The position numbers and the translations under genes were made by a program. Positions 8,215 through 18,121 of a stretch of 64,000 nucleotides of DNA are shown in pieces. Each line of letters opens with the position of its first letter. Position 1 is the first letter of the stretch. Where the stretch lies: NCBI GenBank assembly GCA_029279945.1, contig JAJUHK010000005.1:1-64000 (forward strand). Reading direction: 5' to 3'. The stretch is from Pseudidiomarina indica. Lineage in GTDB: Bacteria; Pseudomonadota; Gammaproteobacteria; Enterobacterales; Alteromonadaceae. Under the pieces are notes generated by a model that saw only the letters and a program-made list of their open reading frames with translations, had not been told where the DNA came from and did no database searches.

Positions 8215-8889
8215 TTAAGAATCGCTGTTTTTGTTCGGCTGGGTTTGAAATCCCAGTGCTTCACGCAGACCATTCGCAAATGCGACAAATTTCTCTTTCA
8301 TGGTCCGTTTAACAGAAACCTCCAGCGAGCCTAACACCGAATAGCCAGTGATAGTAATGCGGGGCGCTTGCTTACCCGCCATATTAGGCACATCATTTTC
8401 TGACGAACCTATAATATCGAACATGCGTAGCGTTACGTTAACGTGCTCAGGCACAAAAATTTCGACACTACTGAGAATACTGGCAATCTTTACCTCAATA
8501 TTTTGATGCTGGAAAATAGCATCGCTAAAATCCAACCGCGTAGAACCGAGTACCCCAACAATATTCAGTTTTTTGGGCACCACCCATTGCCCTTCACGAC
8601 TATTGGAACCAATGATACTGAACAGTTTTTCCTCGTTGGAATCGCTGGCGGATTGATAATTCAAACTGAATGACCGCTCTTTTTTAGCGTCATAACTTTC
8701 GTCTGCTTCAAGAGGTAAGTCAGCGACCAAATCAATGAGCTGTTGGTGTGACTCAGATTTCATTGCATCGTCAAGGCGGCGCTCGAAGGCTTCGGCTGAA
8801 ATAATGGCGTGACTGTAGTTAATGATCAGTTTATCAACGGTCTCTTCACGTACTTGTTCAATGGGGCGATCTTCTAATTTAACCGACAT
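8215..8889 (-). CDS. LiaF-like protein (DUF1707 plus cell-wall-active antibiotics response domain)
   Basis: DUF1707-like N-terminus (RVSAEAFERRLDDAMKS pattern) and LiaF-like beta region; ORF extends to 8934 but MSVKLEDRP is the likelier start. Confidence 0.75.
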   Translation of the reverse strand: MSVKLEDRPIEQVREETVDKLIINYSHAIISAEAFERRLDDAMKSESHQQLIDLVADLPLEADESYDAKKERSFSLNYQSASDSNEEKLFSIIGSNSREGQWVVPKKLNIVGVLGSTRLDFSDAIFQHQNIEVKIASILSSVEIFVPEHVNVTLRMFDIIGSSENDVPNMAGKQAPRITITGYSVLGSLEVSVKRTMKEKFVAFANGLREALGFQTQPNKNSDS

Positions 8890-9114
8890 CTTGTTCTCCT
8901 CACTATTCTTATGATTACGTCGTATTACATGCAAAATTCAAGCCACAACAAAAATTGCATTTAAAACAATGTATTACATTATTGCTTGCGGTGTGAAAAT
9001 GGTGCAATAGCAGAATGATTAGTGAAATTGCCTAACGCTCTCGTAAACTGTCATAATAGTAGTCTATTCTGCTGCCCGATAATGAGCAGCATGGCAGGTT
9101 GTGTTGGAGGAGTC

Positions 9115-9765
9115 ATGAAAAAAGTTGCGGTAATTCTTTCTGGAAGTGGTGTGTTTGACGGTTCAGAAATAAATGAAGCTGTGCTCACATTATTACACCT
9201 AGCTAAGGCTGGTGCGAGTTATCAATGTTTTGCGCCTGATGCTGAGCAACCCCACGTCATGAATCATTTAACGGGTGAAATAGCACCAGAATCGCGCAAC
9301 ATGTTAGTGGAAGCGGCACGGATTGCGCGAGGAGAGGTCAAGTCTCTAGCAGAATTGGATGCAACCCAGTTTGATGCTTTGATCGTTCCAGGTGGTTTTG
9401 GCGCCGCTAAGAACCTCTGTAATTTTGCAGATAAAGGTGCTGAGTGTGAACTGATGCCGGTGGTTCGTGATGCTTGTGAGGCATTTAAGCAGCTTGGCAA
9501 ACCTGCAGGTTATATGTGCATTGCGCCAGTGTTAGTACCTTTGGTTTATGGGGCGGGTGTTCAGCTCACAATTGGTAACGACGAAGGAACTGCAACCGCC
9601 ATTACCGCTATGGGCGGTGTGCATGTAGAGTGTACCGTTGACAATATTGTGGTTGATGAGCAGCACAAGGTGGTGACAACACCGGCTTATATGTTGGCGC
9701 AATCATTGGCTGAAGCAGAGCAAGGGATCAGTAAGTTGGTCCAAGAGGTCTTAACAATGGCCTAA
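9115..9765 (+). CDS. elbB: Isoprenoid biosynthesis glyoxalase ElbB
   Basis: MKKVAVILSGSGVFDGSEINEAV...PGGFGAAKNLCNFA; upstream ORF extension judged spurious. Confidence 0.93.
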   Translation: MKKVAVILSGSGVFDGSEINEAVLTLLHLAKAGASYQCFAPDAEQPHVMNHLTGEIAPESRNMLVEAARIARGEVKSLAELDATQFDALIVPGGFGAAKNLCNFADKGAECELMPVVRDACEAFKQLGKPAGYMCIAPVLVPLVYGAGVQLTIGNDEGTATAITAMGGVHVECTVDNIVVDEQHKVVTTPAYMLAQSLAEAEQGISKLVQEVLTMA

Positions 9766-9904
9766 AGTAAAGGTTTTTTTCCCTTTATAAATAATTTGTT
9801 ATAAGAATTTTCGGCGAAAAAGTGACTAATTACCAAAAATTGAGCAATACTTAAAAGTGAGCTTGGCAATTAGGCTAAGTGTTATCTTACTGGAGGTAAC
9901 TATT

Positions 9905-10099
9905 ATGCGGTCGTTATTTGTACTTTCACTATGTGCTGCCGCAATCGGATGTTCATCAACATCAACGCCGACAACTAAAACCAAGTTGGTCGTGGACCGT
10001 GACCAAGTCGCCGCAGTAGAACGTGTTGCTACCGTAGCAGATGTTGACGTCTACTGGATTAACCCACCGAAAAAACGGGTTGTTGTAACCGACAATTAA
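9905..10099 (+). CDS. Small lipoprotein
   Basis: MRSLFVLSLCAAAIGC lipobox; short ORF. Confidence 0.75.
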   Translation: MRSLFVLSLCAAAIGCSSTSTPTTKTKLVVDRDQVAAVERVATVADVDVYWINPPKKRVVVTDN

Positions 10100-10126
10100 C
10101 CTTGGTCCTACGATCAACCTATTAAT

Positions 10127-10621
10127 CTAATCATTAAAATGAGCTTCAATCTTCGATTGGAGCTCTTTTTTTAGGCCCAGCATAAAGATAACTTCAGCAA
10201 CAACAAAAAGTGGCCCTATGGCTAAGCCAATAATGTCATCAATAAAAGCTGGCTTTCGGCCTTCAAAATAGTGGCCAACAAATTGGAAAATCCAACCCAC
10301 CACAAAGAGGCCGATACCCCAACTAAGCCAGCTTGTAGTATCAAGCAGAGCAATACTACTGCCGAACCAAACGGCAAGGCCAAGTAAAATGGTCATGATG
10401 ATACCAAGCATGACATCGAGCTTAAGATAAAATAATGCCGCTAAGGCACTCACCACAATAGCGGGAGAAATCGGGAGATCGCCTACAAACCAAGTGGGAC
10501 GTGATAACAGAATTTCGATGGCAATGACAATCAGTGGGATCCCAACTAAATGGGTCATAATATTGCGCCGATCGCGATGATAGGCTGCGTATTGGGTCAA
10601 GTGTTCTGTTATAGTTTTCAT
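10127..10621 (-). CDS. Mpo1-like/DUF962 membrane protein
   Basis: YAAYHRDRRNIMTHLVGIPLI and QFVGHYFEGRKPA signature. Confidence 0.87.
   Translation of the reverse strand: MKTITEHLTQYAAYHRDRRNIMTHLVGIPLIVIAIEILLSRPTWFVGDLPISPAIVVSALAALFYLKLDVMLGIIMTILLGLAVWFGSSIALLDTTSWLSWGIGLFVVGWIFQFVGHYFEGRKPAFIDDIIGLAIGPLFVVAEVIFMLGLKKELQSKIEAHFND
10141..10172 (+). terminator. Rho-independent terminator for the lipoprotein gene, inside the 3' end of the opposing Mpo1-like CDS
   Basis: gagcttcaatc-ttc-gattggagctc followed by ttttttt. Confidence 0.8.
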
Positions 10622-10685
10622 GCTTGCTCACCTTTTGTTTTATTGCCAATATTAACCTTATTTTAATAAAGAACAAGGAAATCTA

Positions 10686-11741
10686 ATGCGAGAGCAGTTT
10701 GAGCGACGAACGTTTTTGATCTTGTTAGTGATCGTATCACTAGGCTTTGGTTTGATCCTCAAACCTTTCTGGACTGCCATTTTCTGGGCCTGTGCGTTAG
10801 CTGTTGTCTTTGCTCCATTACAACATCGCTTTGAGCAATGGTGGGGGGTACGACCTAATATCAACGCTCTGGCAACACTTTTGATGTGTATGCTGATTGT
10901 GGTCCTGCCAATTATTTTTGTCACTAAAGTACTGGTGCAAGAAGGTTTACAGTTATACCAACTACTAGAATCAGGTGCGATTGACCCACGCGTGATCCTG
11001 ATTGAACTACGTGAAGCATTCCCCATTGTGGATGAAATGTTGATTGAATTTGGGATTAATCCCAATGATATCCGCGAGCAAGTGGTCCAGCTTGCCCAGA
11101 CATTTTCTCGATTCTTAGCGCGTGAAACGTTATCCATTGGTCAAAACACCTTTAGTTTGTTGGTGAGTCTGGGCTTAATGATGTATTTAGCGTTTTTCTT
11201 GTTACGGGATGGCGCTACATTGAGTCGCTCCATTGTGCAGGCGATTCCTTTGGGGGATGCACGAATTCAAGCATTGATCCAAAAATTTGTAGAGGTAACG
11301 CGCGCTACTATCAAAGGAAACTTGGTGGTCGCTATTGTCCAAGGGGCGTTAGGGGGAATCATATTTAGCCTACTAGGCATTGCAGCACCACTATTATGGG
11401 GAGTGATTATGGCCTTCCTATCACTCATTCCAGCAGTGGGCGCTGCGATTGTCTGGTTTCCGGTTGCCATCTATTTATACTCCACGGGTGAGTGGGTTGA
11501 TGCGACTATATTGGTTGCTTACGGTGCAATTATTATTGGTTTAGCTGACAATGTGTTACGCCCAATTTTAGTTGGTCGTGACACTAAGCTTCCAGATTAT
11601 GTCGTGTTATTCTCTACCATTGGTGGGATTTCATTATTTGGCATTATTGGCTTCGTCCTTGGGCCGCTGATTGCTGCATTATTTATGGCCGTATGGCAAA
11701 TATTCATTACCGACTTTATTCGCCAACCTCCGATAACCTAG
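10686..11741 (+). CDS. AI-2E family transporter
   Basis: Multi-TM protein with PerM/AI-2E exporter family features (DNVLRPILVGRDTKLPDYVVLFSTIGG). Confidence 0.92.
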   Translation: MREQFERRTFLILLVIVSLGFGLILKPFWTAIFWACALAVVFAPLQHRFEQWWGVRPNINALATLLMCMLIVVLPIIFVTKVLVQEGLQLYQLLESGAIDPRVILIELREAFPIVDEMLIEFGINPNDIREQVVQLAQTFSRFLARETLSIGQNTFSLLVSLGLMMYLAFFLLRDGATLSRSIVQAIPLGDARIQALIQKFVEVTRATIKGNLVVAIVQGALGGIIFSLLGIAAPLLWGVIMAFLSLIPAVGAAIVWFPVAIYLYSTGEWVDATILVAYGAIIIGLADNVLRPILVGRDTKLPDYVVLFSTIGGISLFGIIGFVLGPLIAALFMAVWQIFITDFIRQPPIT

Positions 11742-12852
11742 TGAGGGGACGACGATAGCCACCCAGATCGGTTGGGTGGCTGAAGACCCATTGCCAGACT
11801 TGTAAGTCGCGCGCGCGAAACGCCCCAGCACAGGATAGTAAATAATACCGCCACATCCGATAGAAGGTTTCGTCATAATCGTGGCTGAGCGATGGCCATG
11901 CTTGGTCAAAATTACGGTACCAAGCCATCAGCGTAGGGTCATAGTCAGCGCTTAAATTTTCAATATCTTCGGCACGCAGAAGGTCACGTGATGCCGTATC
12001 AATATGAGCTAAACACGGCAACTCACCGTTAGGAAAAATATAGCGGTTAATCCATGGGTCAGTACCGCGGCTATCACGGTTTCGGCCAATTGTATGAAGT
12101 AAGAATAGCCCTCTTGGCTTTAAGCACTTTGCCACAACCTGCATAAACCGTCGGTAGTTGCGTTGTCCAACATGTTCGAACATGCCAAGGCTGACGACGG
12201 CATCAAAGGACTCGTCAAGTGTGCGGTAATCTTGCAAGCGGAATTCAATGGGGAGCCCCGCACACATGTGTTGGCCTAGTTCAACTTGTTGTTGCGAAAC
12301 GGTGATTCCGACGCAGCTAACGCCATAATGCTCCGCCGCATACTTCATAAAACTACCCCAGCCACAACCAATATCCAGGACCCGCATGCCAGGTTGTAAT
12401 TTCAATTTCTGACAGACCAATTCTAGCTTATCGCGTTGTGCATCTGTTAAGCTTTGCGCATGCCGCCAATAGCCGCAGGTATAGACCATTCTCTCATCGA
12501 GCATGGCTTGATAAAGTTGATTACCTAAATCATAGTGGCGGAAGCCTACTTGCCACGCACGGCGTGGCGTCTGTAAATTCAATAAATGGCTGGTGAGAAC
12601 GTGCCATAGCAGACGTGTCGGTTTGACATGGGTATGCAATTGATGGGTCAAGATGCGGCAAAAGAACACATCTAACGCCTCACATTCCCAATCACCTGCC
12701 ATGTAGGCTTCACCGAGGGCGAGGTTGCCGCGGCTAAGCACTTGGGTAAGAAAATAATCGTCGTGCAACTGCATGTCCCACGGGCGATTACCATTTAGTT
12801 GAATATCTGCGGAGGCTAATAAATCAGCTATAAGACGTCGCGTGTTATTCAT
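11716..12852 (-). CDS. cfa: Cyclopropane-fatty-acyl-phospholipid synthase
   Basis: VLDIGCGWGSFMKYAAEHYGVSCVGITVS, MFEHVGQRNYRRFM; likely start MNNTRRL. Confidence 0.95.
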   Translation of the reverse strand: MNNTRRLIADLLASADIQLNGNRPWDMQLHDDYFLTQVLSRGNLALGEAYMAGDWECEALDVFFCRILTHQLHTHVKPTRLLWHVLTSHLLNLQTPRRAWQVGFRHYDLGNQLYQAMLDERMVYTCGYWRHAQSLTDAQRDKLELVCQKLKLQPGMRVLDIGCGWGSFMKYAAEHYGVSCVGITVSQQQVELGQHMCAGLPIEFRLQDYRTLDESFDAVVSLGMFEHVGQRNYRRFMQVVAKCLKPRGLFLLHTIGRNRDSRGTDPWINRYIFPNGELPCLAHIDTASRDLLRAEDIENLSADYDPTLMAWYRNFDQAWPSLSHDYDETFYRMWRYYLLSCAGAFRARDLQVWQWVFSHPTDLGGYRRPLTRLSEVGE

Positions 12853-13020
12853 GCTACCTCCATTAACTCGTTCTTTCCCAGTGTAGTCGAGGCCACCAGA
12901 AATGCACGCGAGCAATGCTGGTTACATATACCTATGGTTGTGGAATGCCATATAATGATTCAATCTTTACATCCAAGTGCGAGCGTCTTACGCTAATTTA
13001 ACTTAAGATAGGGTATTGTT

Positions 13021-13383
13021 ATGAAAAGTATATTTGTTGCGTTAGCGGTAGCTTTCATCGCTGGCTGTGCAACGCAACCAGTGGCGGAATTGAACATTGA
13101 TTTGGCCGCTGCGGATGCTGTTGATTTTGTTCGTCCGTACGAACTATCTCGTACCGATGTGAGTTTTACTGGATTAGGGACAGTGGCAGGAGCGTCATGC
13201 CAAGCGCATCGATCGGCGCCGATAGCCACCCAACAAGAGGCCTTGTTGCGGATGAAAGTTATGGCTGCTGCGTTAGGCGCTAACGCTGTGGTATTGCGGC
13301 AATGTCGTGAGACCAGTACTGTTGAATGCCGTACCCAGTGGGTGTGTGAAGGTGATGCGTTCCAGCAACAGCCATTACGGTAA
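13021..13383 (+). CDS. rcsF: RcsF-like outer-membrane lipoprotein
   Basis: Lipobox AGC; GTVAGASCQ...LGANAVVLRQC...C...VCEGDAF with conserved cysteines. Confidence 0.78.
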   Translation: MKSIFVALAVAFIAGCATQPVAELNIDLAAADAVDFVRPYELSRTDVSFTGLGTVAGASCQAHRSAPIATQQEALLRMKVMAAALGANAVVLRQCRETSTVECRTQWVCEGDAFQQQPLR

Positions 13384-13395
13384 CGAAAATAAGGA

Positions 13396-14445
13396 GTGGT
13401 CATGCACGTTGCAAAGCGGTCTGCTGAGCTAATAGGGCAGACGGATTTACTGCGGTTAAATTCATTATCCGACCTCACTGGATGTGACATTTGGGTGAAG
13501 CTCGAATCACAAAACCCTGGTGGCTCAATTAAAGATCGTGCTGCATTACAAATGATCAAAGATGCATTGGCTCGTGGCGAACTGAAACCTGGGATGACAA
13601 TTGTTGAGGGTACTGCGGGTAACACCGGTATTGGGTTAGCAGTGGTCGCGCGCTCGTTTGGTTTGAATATGCTCGCCGTGATGCCCAATGATCAGACCAA
13701 AGAAAAAGAACGAATGATTACCTTACACGGGGCGGAATTGGTGACTGTTGACCCAGTACCGTTTAAAAATGAAAACCATTTTTACCATACCGCCCGCCGC
13801 CTTGCCGAACAGAACGAAAACTATTGGTGGGCTAATCAGTTTGAAAATACGAGTAATGCCCGCGCTCATTACTTAACGACCGGCCCGGAAATTTGGGAAC
13901 AAACACAGGGGCGTGTTGATATCCTTGTGTCAGTGGCTGGAACAGGTGGTACAATTGCCGGCAACTCCATGTTTTTGAAAGAGAAAAATCCTGATGTTCA
14001 AGTGTGGTTAGCCGACCCAGATGGTTCAGGGATTTACCATTATCTGAAAACAGGTGATTATGTGAGCCAAGGTAGTTCATTTACCGAGGGGATTGGTATC
14101 ATGCGCTTGGTCGAAAACTTCCGATTAGCGCAGATTGATGCGGCCGTTAATCTACCCGACGATGATCTGGTGACGCTCTCACGTTATTTGGTGCAACAAG
14201 AAGGGTTAGTTCTCGGTAGTAGCTCTTGCTTGAATGTGGCTGGCGCATTGCAAGCAGCGGTGTTACATGGACCGGGTAAGACCATCGTCACCTTTGCGTG
14301 TGACCTTGGTGAACGCTCTGCGAGTAAATTGTATAACCCGGAATATCTCGCTCAACGGGGTGTTCGTACCGAACCTGAACCGATCCACAGTTTAATCGCT
14401 CGCTATCGCCAACAAGGTGATCTGGTATGGTACCGTAACCCATGA
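13396..14445 (+). CDS. PLP-dependent cysteine synthase family protein
   Basis: ESQNPGGSIKDRAALQMI PLP-lysine motif, EGTAGNTGIGLA, GTGGTIAG. Confidence 0.92.
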   Translation: MVMHVAKRSAELIGQTDLLRLNSLSDLTGCDIWVKLESQNPGGSIKDRAALQMIKDALARGELKPGMTIVEGTAGNTGIGLAVVARSFGLNMLAVMPNDQTKEKERMITLHGAELVTVDPVPFKNENHFYHTARRLAEQNENYWWANQFENTSNARAHYLTTGPEIWEQTQGRVDILVSVAGTGGTIAGNSMFLKEKNPDVQVWLADPDGSGIYHYLKTGDYVSQGSSFTEGIGIMRLVENFRLAQIDAAVNLPDDDLVTLSRYLVQQEGLVLGSSSCLNVAGALQAAVLHGPGKTIVTFACDLGERSASKLYNPEYLAQRGVRTEPEPIHSLIARYRQQGDLVWYRNP

Positions 14446-15620
14446 AAGGTAATTGCAAGGGATTAGTCATATTGGTCGGGTGGCTGTTGTTGACACCTGT
14501 GGCCGTTGCACAAGCAACCATGGAGGAAAACCCTCCATCCAGTGAAGCTGAAATAGCTCAGGAGGATGTGATGATAGCCACTGAATCTGAACGCCCAGCA
14601 CCGATAGTGATTGCTCATCGTGGGGCCTCTGGGTATGCCCCTGAGCATTCTGTTGCAGCGTTAGCCATGGCGCATGCTATGAATGTTGACTTTATCGAAC
14701 AGGATGTTGTGCTTACCCGTGATCATGTGCCTGTGGTGCTGCACGATATCGTGTTAGATCATATTTCGAACGTGCAAAAGGTGTTTCCTGATAAAAAACG
14801 TCCTGATGATCGCTATTACGTTTTAGATTTTACCTTTGCCGAATTACAACAACTCGACTTAACCGAGCGGCGCACCGCAGCTGGTGAGCAGCGCTACCCA
14901 ACGCGTTTTCCTGCGGGTCGCGGGAAATTGAAAATTATGTCACTGGCGCAACAAATTGAGCTGATTTTAGGGTTGAATCAGACCCGTGGTACACAAACCG
15001 GCTTATACATTGAATTAAAAAACGTGCGCTGGCATAAACAGCAAGGTTATGACGTCATCAAGCAAACATTACAGGTATTGGGTCAATACGGCCTAACCGA
15101 TGCCACTAATCTGCCAGCTCCAGTAATACTACAGTGCTTTGATCCGGAAGTATTGCGCCGAATCAAGCGTGAATTTTTACTTGAGCTGCCGCTGATTCAA
15201 TTAATTGCTGATAACAGCTGGAATGAAAGCGATATTGATTATCAAACCATGTTATCTGCCGCTGGAATGGAAACGCTACGGAATTACGCCGATGGCGTTG
15301 GGTTATGGGTAGACCAAGTTTATTTGGGCCTCGATGAACAAGGGCAGCCGCAATTTTCAAAAGTGGTGGACTATGCGAAAGCGGCAGGCCTAACGGTTCA
15401 CGTGTATACCCTACGAGCAGACGAATTACCGGCTGGTGCGGAAAGTTATGAGCAGTTGTGGCAATGGCTAACAGATATAGGAGTCGATGGCTTTTTTACG
15501 GACTTTCCAGATCGCCCTGCACCTCGAGTGTCAGACACATTCGATAGCCCTCCGTCCCACGACCATAGTAATCAGGAAGAAGATCAGTCACTTCAAAGTG
15601 ATAACGACGATATAGATTGA
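14442..15620 (+). CDS. glpQ: Glycerophosphodiester phosphodiesterase (GlpQ-like), exported
   Basis: Signal peptide; IAHRGASGYAPEHSVAA; EQDVVLTRDHVPVVLHD; FFTDFPD. Confidence 0.93.
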   Translation: MKGNCKGLVILVGWLLLTPVAVAQATMEENPPSSEAEIAQEDVMIATESERPAPIVIAHRGASGYAPEHSVAALAMAHAMNVDFIEQDVVLTRDHVPVVLHDIVLDHISNVQKVFPDKKRPDDRYYVLDFTFAELQQLDLTERRTAAGEQRYPTRFPAGRGKLKIMSLAQQIELILGLNQTRGTQTGLYIELKNVRWHKQQGYDVIKQTLQVLGQYGLTDATNLPAPVILQCFDPEVLRRIKREFLLELPLIQLIADNSWNESDIDYQTMLSAAGMETLRNYADGVGLWVDQVYLGLDEQGQPQFSKVVDYAKAAGLTVHVYTLRADELPAGAESYEQLWQWLTDIGVDGFFTDFPDRPAPRVSDTFDSPPSHDHSNQEEDQSLQSDNDDID

Positions 15621-15987
15621 TCGCTGCACTATTGTCCGTTTTCACTTCGAGCGTAAATTGCTTCGCGCCACCTTGTCGAGCCGTTGCGAGAGCGTGTTCA
15701 AATAAGATTTTACCAAGCCCTGTGCCTCGGTTAGTCGGAGTGATGGCGATTGAATAAAGTCGCCATTTCACACTGTTTTTCCGAGTAAGTAGGATGTAGT
15801 AACCAAGCAACTGCTGATTATCTGCGATGCAGACATAAAAATGGACGCTCGGTGAATCGATTAAATAACGAAAGCTGCGTCGCCCAATCTGGCTGTAATC
15901 AAAGCATTGCTCTTCTAATTGCACTAACGCTGATAAATCCGAACGGTTTGCTCGACGGATTTGCCACGAGAGCGCTTTAGTCGACAT
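15496..15987 (-). CDS. GNAT N-acetyltransferase (RimI-like)
   Basis: YSIAITPTNRGTGLGKILFEHAL acetyl-CoA binding motif; LEVKTDNSAAINLYRRYHF. Confidence 0.9.
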   Translation of the reverse strand: MSTKALSWQIRRANRSDLSALVQLEEQCFDYSQIGRRSFRYLIDSPSVHFYVCIADNQQLLGYYILLTRKNSVKWRLYSIAITPTNRGTGLGKILFEHALATARQGGAKQFTLEVKTDNSAAINLYRRYHFEVTDLLPDYYGRGTEGYRMCLTLEVQGDLESP

Positions 15988-17450
15988 TACTTTTCATCCA
16001 AGCGACGGGCAAAGTCGCGCATTATGATGTGGTACAGTTCTTCACCCAGCAACAGATCCTCAACACCGGAATCAATCGATGGGTTGTCGTTAATTTCAAT
16101 GATGACTGGACCCTTCGTCGTCATTTTAAGATCAACACCGTACAAGCCGTCACCAATGAGACGGGTAGCTTGGAGGGCAGTTTTAACGACTTCTTTTGGC
16201 ACCTGATGAATACCAACTGTAGCAAAGCCACCTGATTTAGCCCGGCTGCTGGAACTGGCATGGTTATATATTTGCCAGTGATTGCGCGCCATAAAGTATT
16301 TACAGGCATAAATAGGGCGATGGTTGAGTATGCCAATTCGCCAGTCATAGTCAGTTTTGACGAATTCTTGCGCCAGCAAGATGGTGGAGGTATTAAAGAG
16401 TGCTTCGGCAACGTTGCGAAACTCTTCTTCATTTTCGGCTTTTTCTACGCCAATTGAGAATGACCCATCTGGAATTTTCAACACGACCGGATACCCTAAG
16501 CGTTGGCCGATGTCGGCAAAATCGATATGCTGCTGGCGCAACAATAATTCGGTACGCGGTGTTGGAATCTTGTGTTTGTCGAGTAACTCTTTCAAAAATA
16601 CTTTATTTGCACATTGCAAAATGGAATGCGGTGCATCGATGACCACCATGCCATTGGCTTCTGCTTTTTTGGCGAAGTGGTAAGTATGATGGTTGATGCG
16701 GGTGGTTTCTCGAATAAACAGTGCATCGAATTCTAACAATCGATTGTAGTCTTCTGCGGTGATCAGCTCTGCATCAATATCGGCTTCTTTGGCAGCCTTA
16801 ATAAACTTTTGTAAGGCTTTTTTATCGCTGGTTGGAATCACTTCATTCGGGTCGTGTAAAATCGCCAAGTCGTAACGATACTCTTTGCGGGTGCGAGCCT
16901 TACGCCACACACGTTTACTAAAACTATCCAACGCATTGCCAAAGAACGTTTGTTGAGCATCACTTAACTCGGAAAGTGAACCTGCCCCAATTTGATGAAT
17001 AAACCAGCGCCCTTGATAATTAAATTCAACCCAAATAATTGGACAGGGGTAACGGTCAAACATTTGCCGCGCAAAGTTATTGAGCAAGGGCTCTTCAGTT
17101 TGACCAAAACAAATGAGGATGCGTAACGGTTGCTCTCGATCTACTTTTGCTAAGTATTTCAGGACATGCTTATCGGTGTCTGCCAGTAACAGTTGGTAGT
17201 GACTGAAATTCGCTAAGTCGTTAATGGTGGTTACTGACGGCAAAACACGTTGACCGCGCGCTTCTGCAAGTAAGCTGACATAGTAACCCGTTGATAAATA
17301 GCTGAGGTCACCACACAGGTTGAGAACTTGGGTGCGACTTTTAACTGACGATTGTAGTAAATATTCTCCGGCGGTCACTGTAGCCTGGCTTGGATAGTAG
17401 GGCTGCCAATCAGTGATATCGTCAAGGATGATCAACGCTGTATTCTGCAT
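15987..17450 (-). CDS. RimK-like ATP-grasp protein with RLAN-type N-terminal domain
   Basis: ATP-grasp core GYPVVLKIPDGSFSIGVEKAEN and VIIEINDNPSID; MQNTALIILDD start. Confidence 0.88.
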   Translation of the reverse strand: MQNTALIILDDITDWQPYYPSQATVTAGEYLLQSSVKSRTQVLNLCGDLSYLSTGYYVSLLAEARGQRVLPSVTTINDLANFSHYQLLLADTDKHVLKYLAKVDREQPLRILICFGQTEEPLLNNFARQMFDRYPCPIIWVEFNYQGRWFIHQIGAGSLSELSDAQQTFFGNALDSFSKRVWRKARTRKEYRYDLAILHDPNEVIPTSDKKALQKFIKAAKEADIDAELITAEDYNRLLEFDALFIRETTRINHHTYHFAKKAEANGMVVIDAPHSILQCANKVFLKELLDKHKIPTPRTELLLRQQHIDFADIGQRLGYPVVLKIPDGSFSIGVEKAENEEEFRNVAEALFNTSTILLAQEFVKTDYDWRIGILNHRPIYACKYFMARNHWQIYNHASSSSRAKSGGFATVGIHQVPKEVVKTALQATRLIGDGLYGVDLKMTTKGPVIIEINDNPSIDSGVEDLLLGEELYHIIMRDFARRLDEK

Positions 17451-17609
17451 GGAGACTCCGATGTTGTGATATCGCACATTCTTGACTTAACGCACGTAGA
17501 ATTCAATAGGCTGTGATTTTTATTTTTTGTAAAAAAAGCACTTTCAAATAGCCGAATTTACTTAGCTAAGCTATTCTTACACTTATAAATATGTTTCGGA
17601 GTTTGGGTT

Positions 17610-18116
17610 ATGCTTACCTTGCTAGCAAAATTTCTCAAAGCATTGAATTCAGAGTCGGGGGTTTGGGCTTTGGCATTCGCCTTTGTGCTTGGCATGATGA
17701 TGGGATTCACCCCCTTGTGGCGGCTTCATAATTTGGTCATTGTATTGATTGCACTGTTGTTTCGAATAAATCTCACCGGTTTCATTTTGAGCTTTGTAAT
17801 CTGTTCTGGCATTGCTTATCTCCTTGACCCTTGGTTCCACCAAGTCGGTTATGCGTTGCTGTCGAGTGAAAACTGGCAGCCATTATGGCAAACGCTGTAT
17901 CAATCTGCGTTTTGGCGGGTGTTGCAATTTCATCACACAATTACGCTCGGGAGTTTCCTATTGAGTGTGCTATTTACACCAGTGGTGTTGGCCGTTAGTT
18001 ACGTTGTGATTACCCGTTATCGTACTCATATTCAAGCGTGGTTTAATAAACTGAAACTTGTGCAAATGTTGAAAGCAAATCGGTTTTGGATGATCTATAG
18101 CGAGTTACGGAGATAG
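17610..18116 (+). CDS. TIGR03546 family membrane protein
   Basis: DUF2062-like small membrane protein directly upstream of TIGR03545-like gene. Confidence 0.82.
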   Translation: MLTLLAKFLKALNSESGVWALAFAFVLGMMMGFTPLWRLHNLVIVLIALLFRINLTGFILSFVICSGIAYLLDPWFHQVGYALLSSENWQPLWQTLYQSAFWRVLQFHHTITLGSFLLSVLFTPVVLAVSYVVITRYRTHIQAWFNKLKLVQMLKANRFWMIYSELRR

Positions 18117-18121
18117 CCAGT

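Noticed and set aside
8910-8985. Two copies of gtattacat upstream of the LiaF-like gene
   Set aside because: Only 9 bp and AT-rich; not enough to call an operator.
9022-9114. N-terminal extension of ElbB
   Set aside because: Conserved ElbB begins MKKVAVILSGSGVFDG at 9115 behind a ggagg RBS.
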